A model generated the notes under the pieces. The model ran no database searches, was not told the DNA's origin, and saw only the letters and a program-made list of their open reading frames with translations. Made by a program: the position numbers and the translations under genes. 6,995 nucleotides of DNA from Pirellulaceae bacterium (lineage in GTDB: Bacteria > Planctomycetota > Planctomycetia > Pirellulales > Pirellulaceae): assembly GCA_013002105.1 (NCBI GenBank), contig JABDKS010000337.1:1-6995 (forward strand), given 5' to 3'. Below are positions 6,764-6,995 of the stretch, piece after piece. Every line of letters begins with the position of its first letter. The first letter of the stretch is position 1.

Positions 6764-6995
6764 ATGTCTGTTCGCTCGACCGAGATGCCTCGCCGTCGAT
6801 TTCTGGCCACTGCCGGTGCCGCATCGCTGGCCGGTCCGTTGGTGATGACCTCCAGCAAGGCGAAAGAACCATCGATCATTGGACGTGACGAACATACGTA
6901 CGAAGTAATCCACCAGTATCCCCAGTTGCCCGATCGGTTTACTTGGCAGACGACTCACAACGTTGCCGTGGATAAGGACCAGAATCTCTATGTGA
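6764..6995 (+). CDS. Tat-exported NHL-repeat/six-bladed beta-propeller protein, 3'-partial
   Basis: The gene runs off the right edge, so only 77 codons are visible. Residues 8-31 form a twin-arginine signal: MPRRRFLATAGAASLAGPL contains Arg10-Arg11-Arg12-Phe13-Leu14, matching RRxFL, followed by an Ala/Gly-rich hydrophobic stretch. The mature region reads YEVIHQYPQLPDRFTWQTTH and then NVAVDKDQNLYV, the opening blade pattern of NHL-repeat or peptidylglycine-lyase-like propellers that planctomycetes carry in many copies. Tat export implies the protein folds, possibly with a cofactor or metal, before leaving the cytoplasm. The enzymatic role, if any, lies in the missing part. It follows the small membrane protein gene by 62 bp on the same strand. 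Confidence 0.8.
   Translation, partial: MSVRSTEMPRRRFLATAGAASLAGPLVMTSSKAKEPSIIGRDEHTYEVIHQYPQLPDRFTWQTTHNVAVDKDQNLYV

Noticed and set aside
6165..6872. Long minus-strand open frame of 235 codons across the small membrane gene and the start of the NHL gene
   Set aside because: Its product is rich in Ser, Pro, Arg and His with no domain-like pattern, and it lies opposite two genes with recognisable membrane and Tat signals.

Overview
The window looks like chromosomal DNA from a planctomycete, most likely of the Pirellulaceae (Rhodopirellula-like) group. This is inferred from gene content, not from a marker gene. The pointers are a small membrane protein with the RFSIRT-type N-terminus common in this phylum, a Tat-exported NHL/beta-propeller protein, a large secreted glycoside hydrolase, and use of non-ATG starts. 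No rRNA, tRNA, CRISPR array, transposase, integrase or phage gene is visible.

Layout. A 5'-truncated plus-strand gene (3-1334) encodes a carboxypeptidase-regulatory-like domain followed by a five-bladed-propeller glycosidase-like domain. It converges across a 57-bp gap with a minus-strand transglutaminase-like gene (1392-2231). A 262-bp gene-free gap follows (2232-2493), holding an imperfect inverted repeat that resembles dispersed intergenic repeats of Pirellulaceae. Next comes a minus-strand two-gene operon transcribed from about 6157 towards 2494. Its first gene is an O-methyltransferase-family protein (5095-6108). Its second, 24 bp downstream, is an 858-residue secreted clan GH-A-like glycoside hydrolase (2494-5070) with a TTG start and a clear ribosome binding site. 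A divergent intergenic region (6109-6356) carries a good promoter candidate for the operon, a direct repeat in the operon leader, and a weaker promoter candidate for the plus strand. The plus strand then has a small membrane protein (6357-6701) and the start of a Tat-signal NHL-repeat protein (6764 to the window end).

How the genes may work together. The hydrolase, the propeller protein and the Tat/NHL protein are probably exported, or have exported relatives, and would fit glycan handling at the cell surface or periplasm. The methyltransferase and transglutaminase-like protein lack signal peptides and look cytoplasmic. The methyltransferase/hydrolase pairing is the least expected arrangement. 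I found no convincing defence, mobile or wholly new system. The most distinctive points are the carbohydrate-binding-like domain inserted inside the hydrolase barrel, the repeat-like spacer, and the duplicated leader motif before the methyltransferase.
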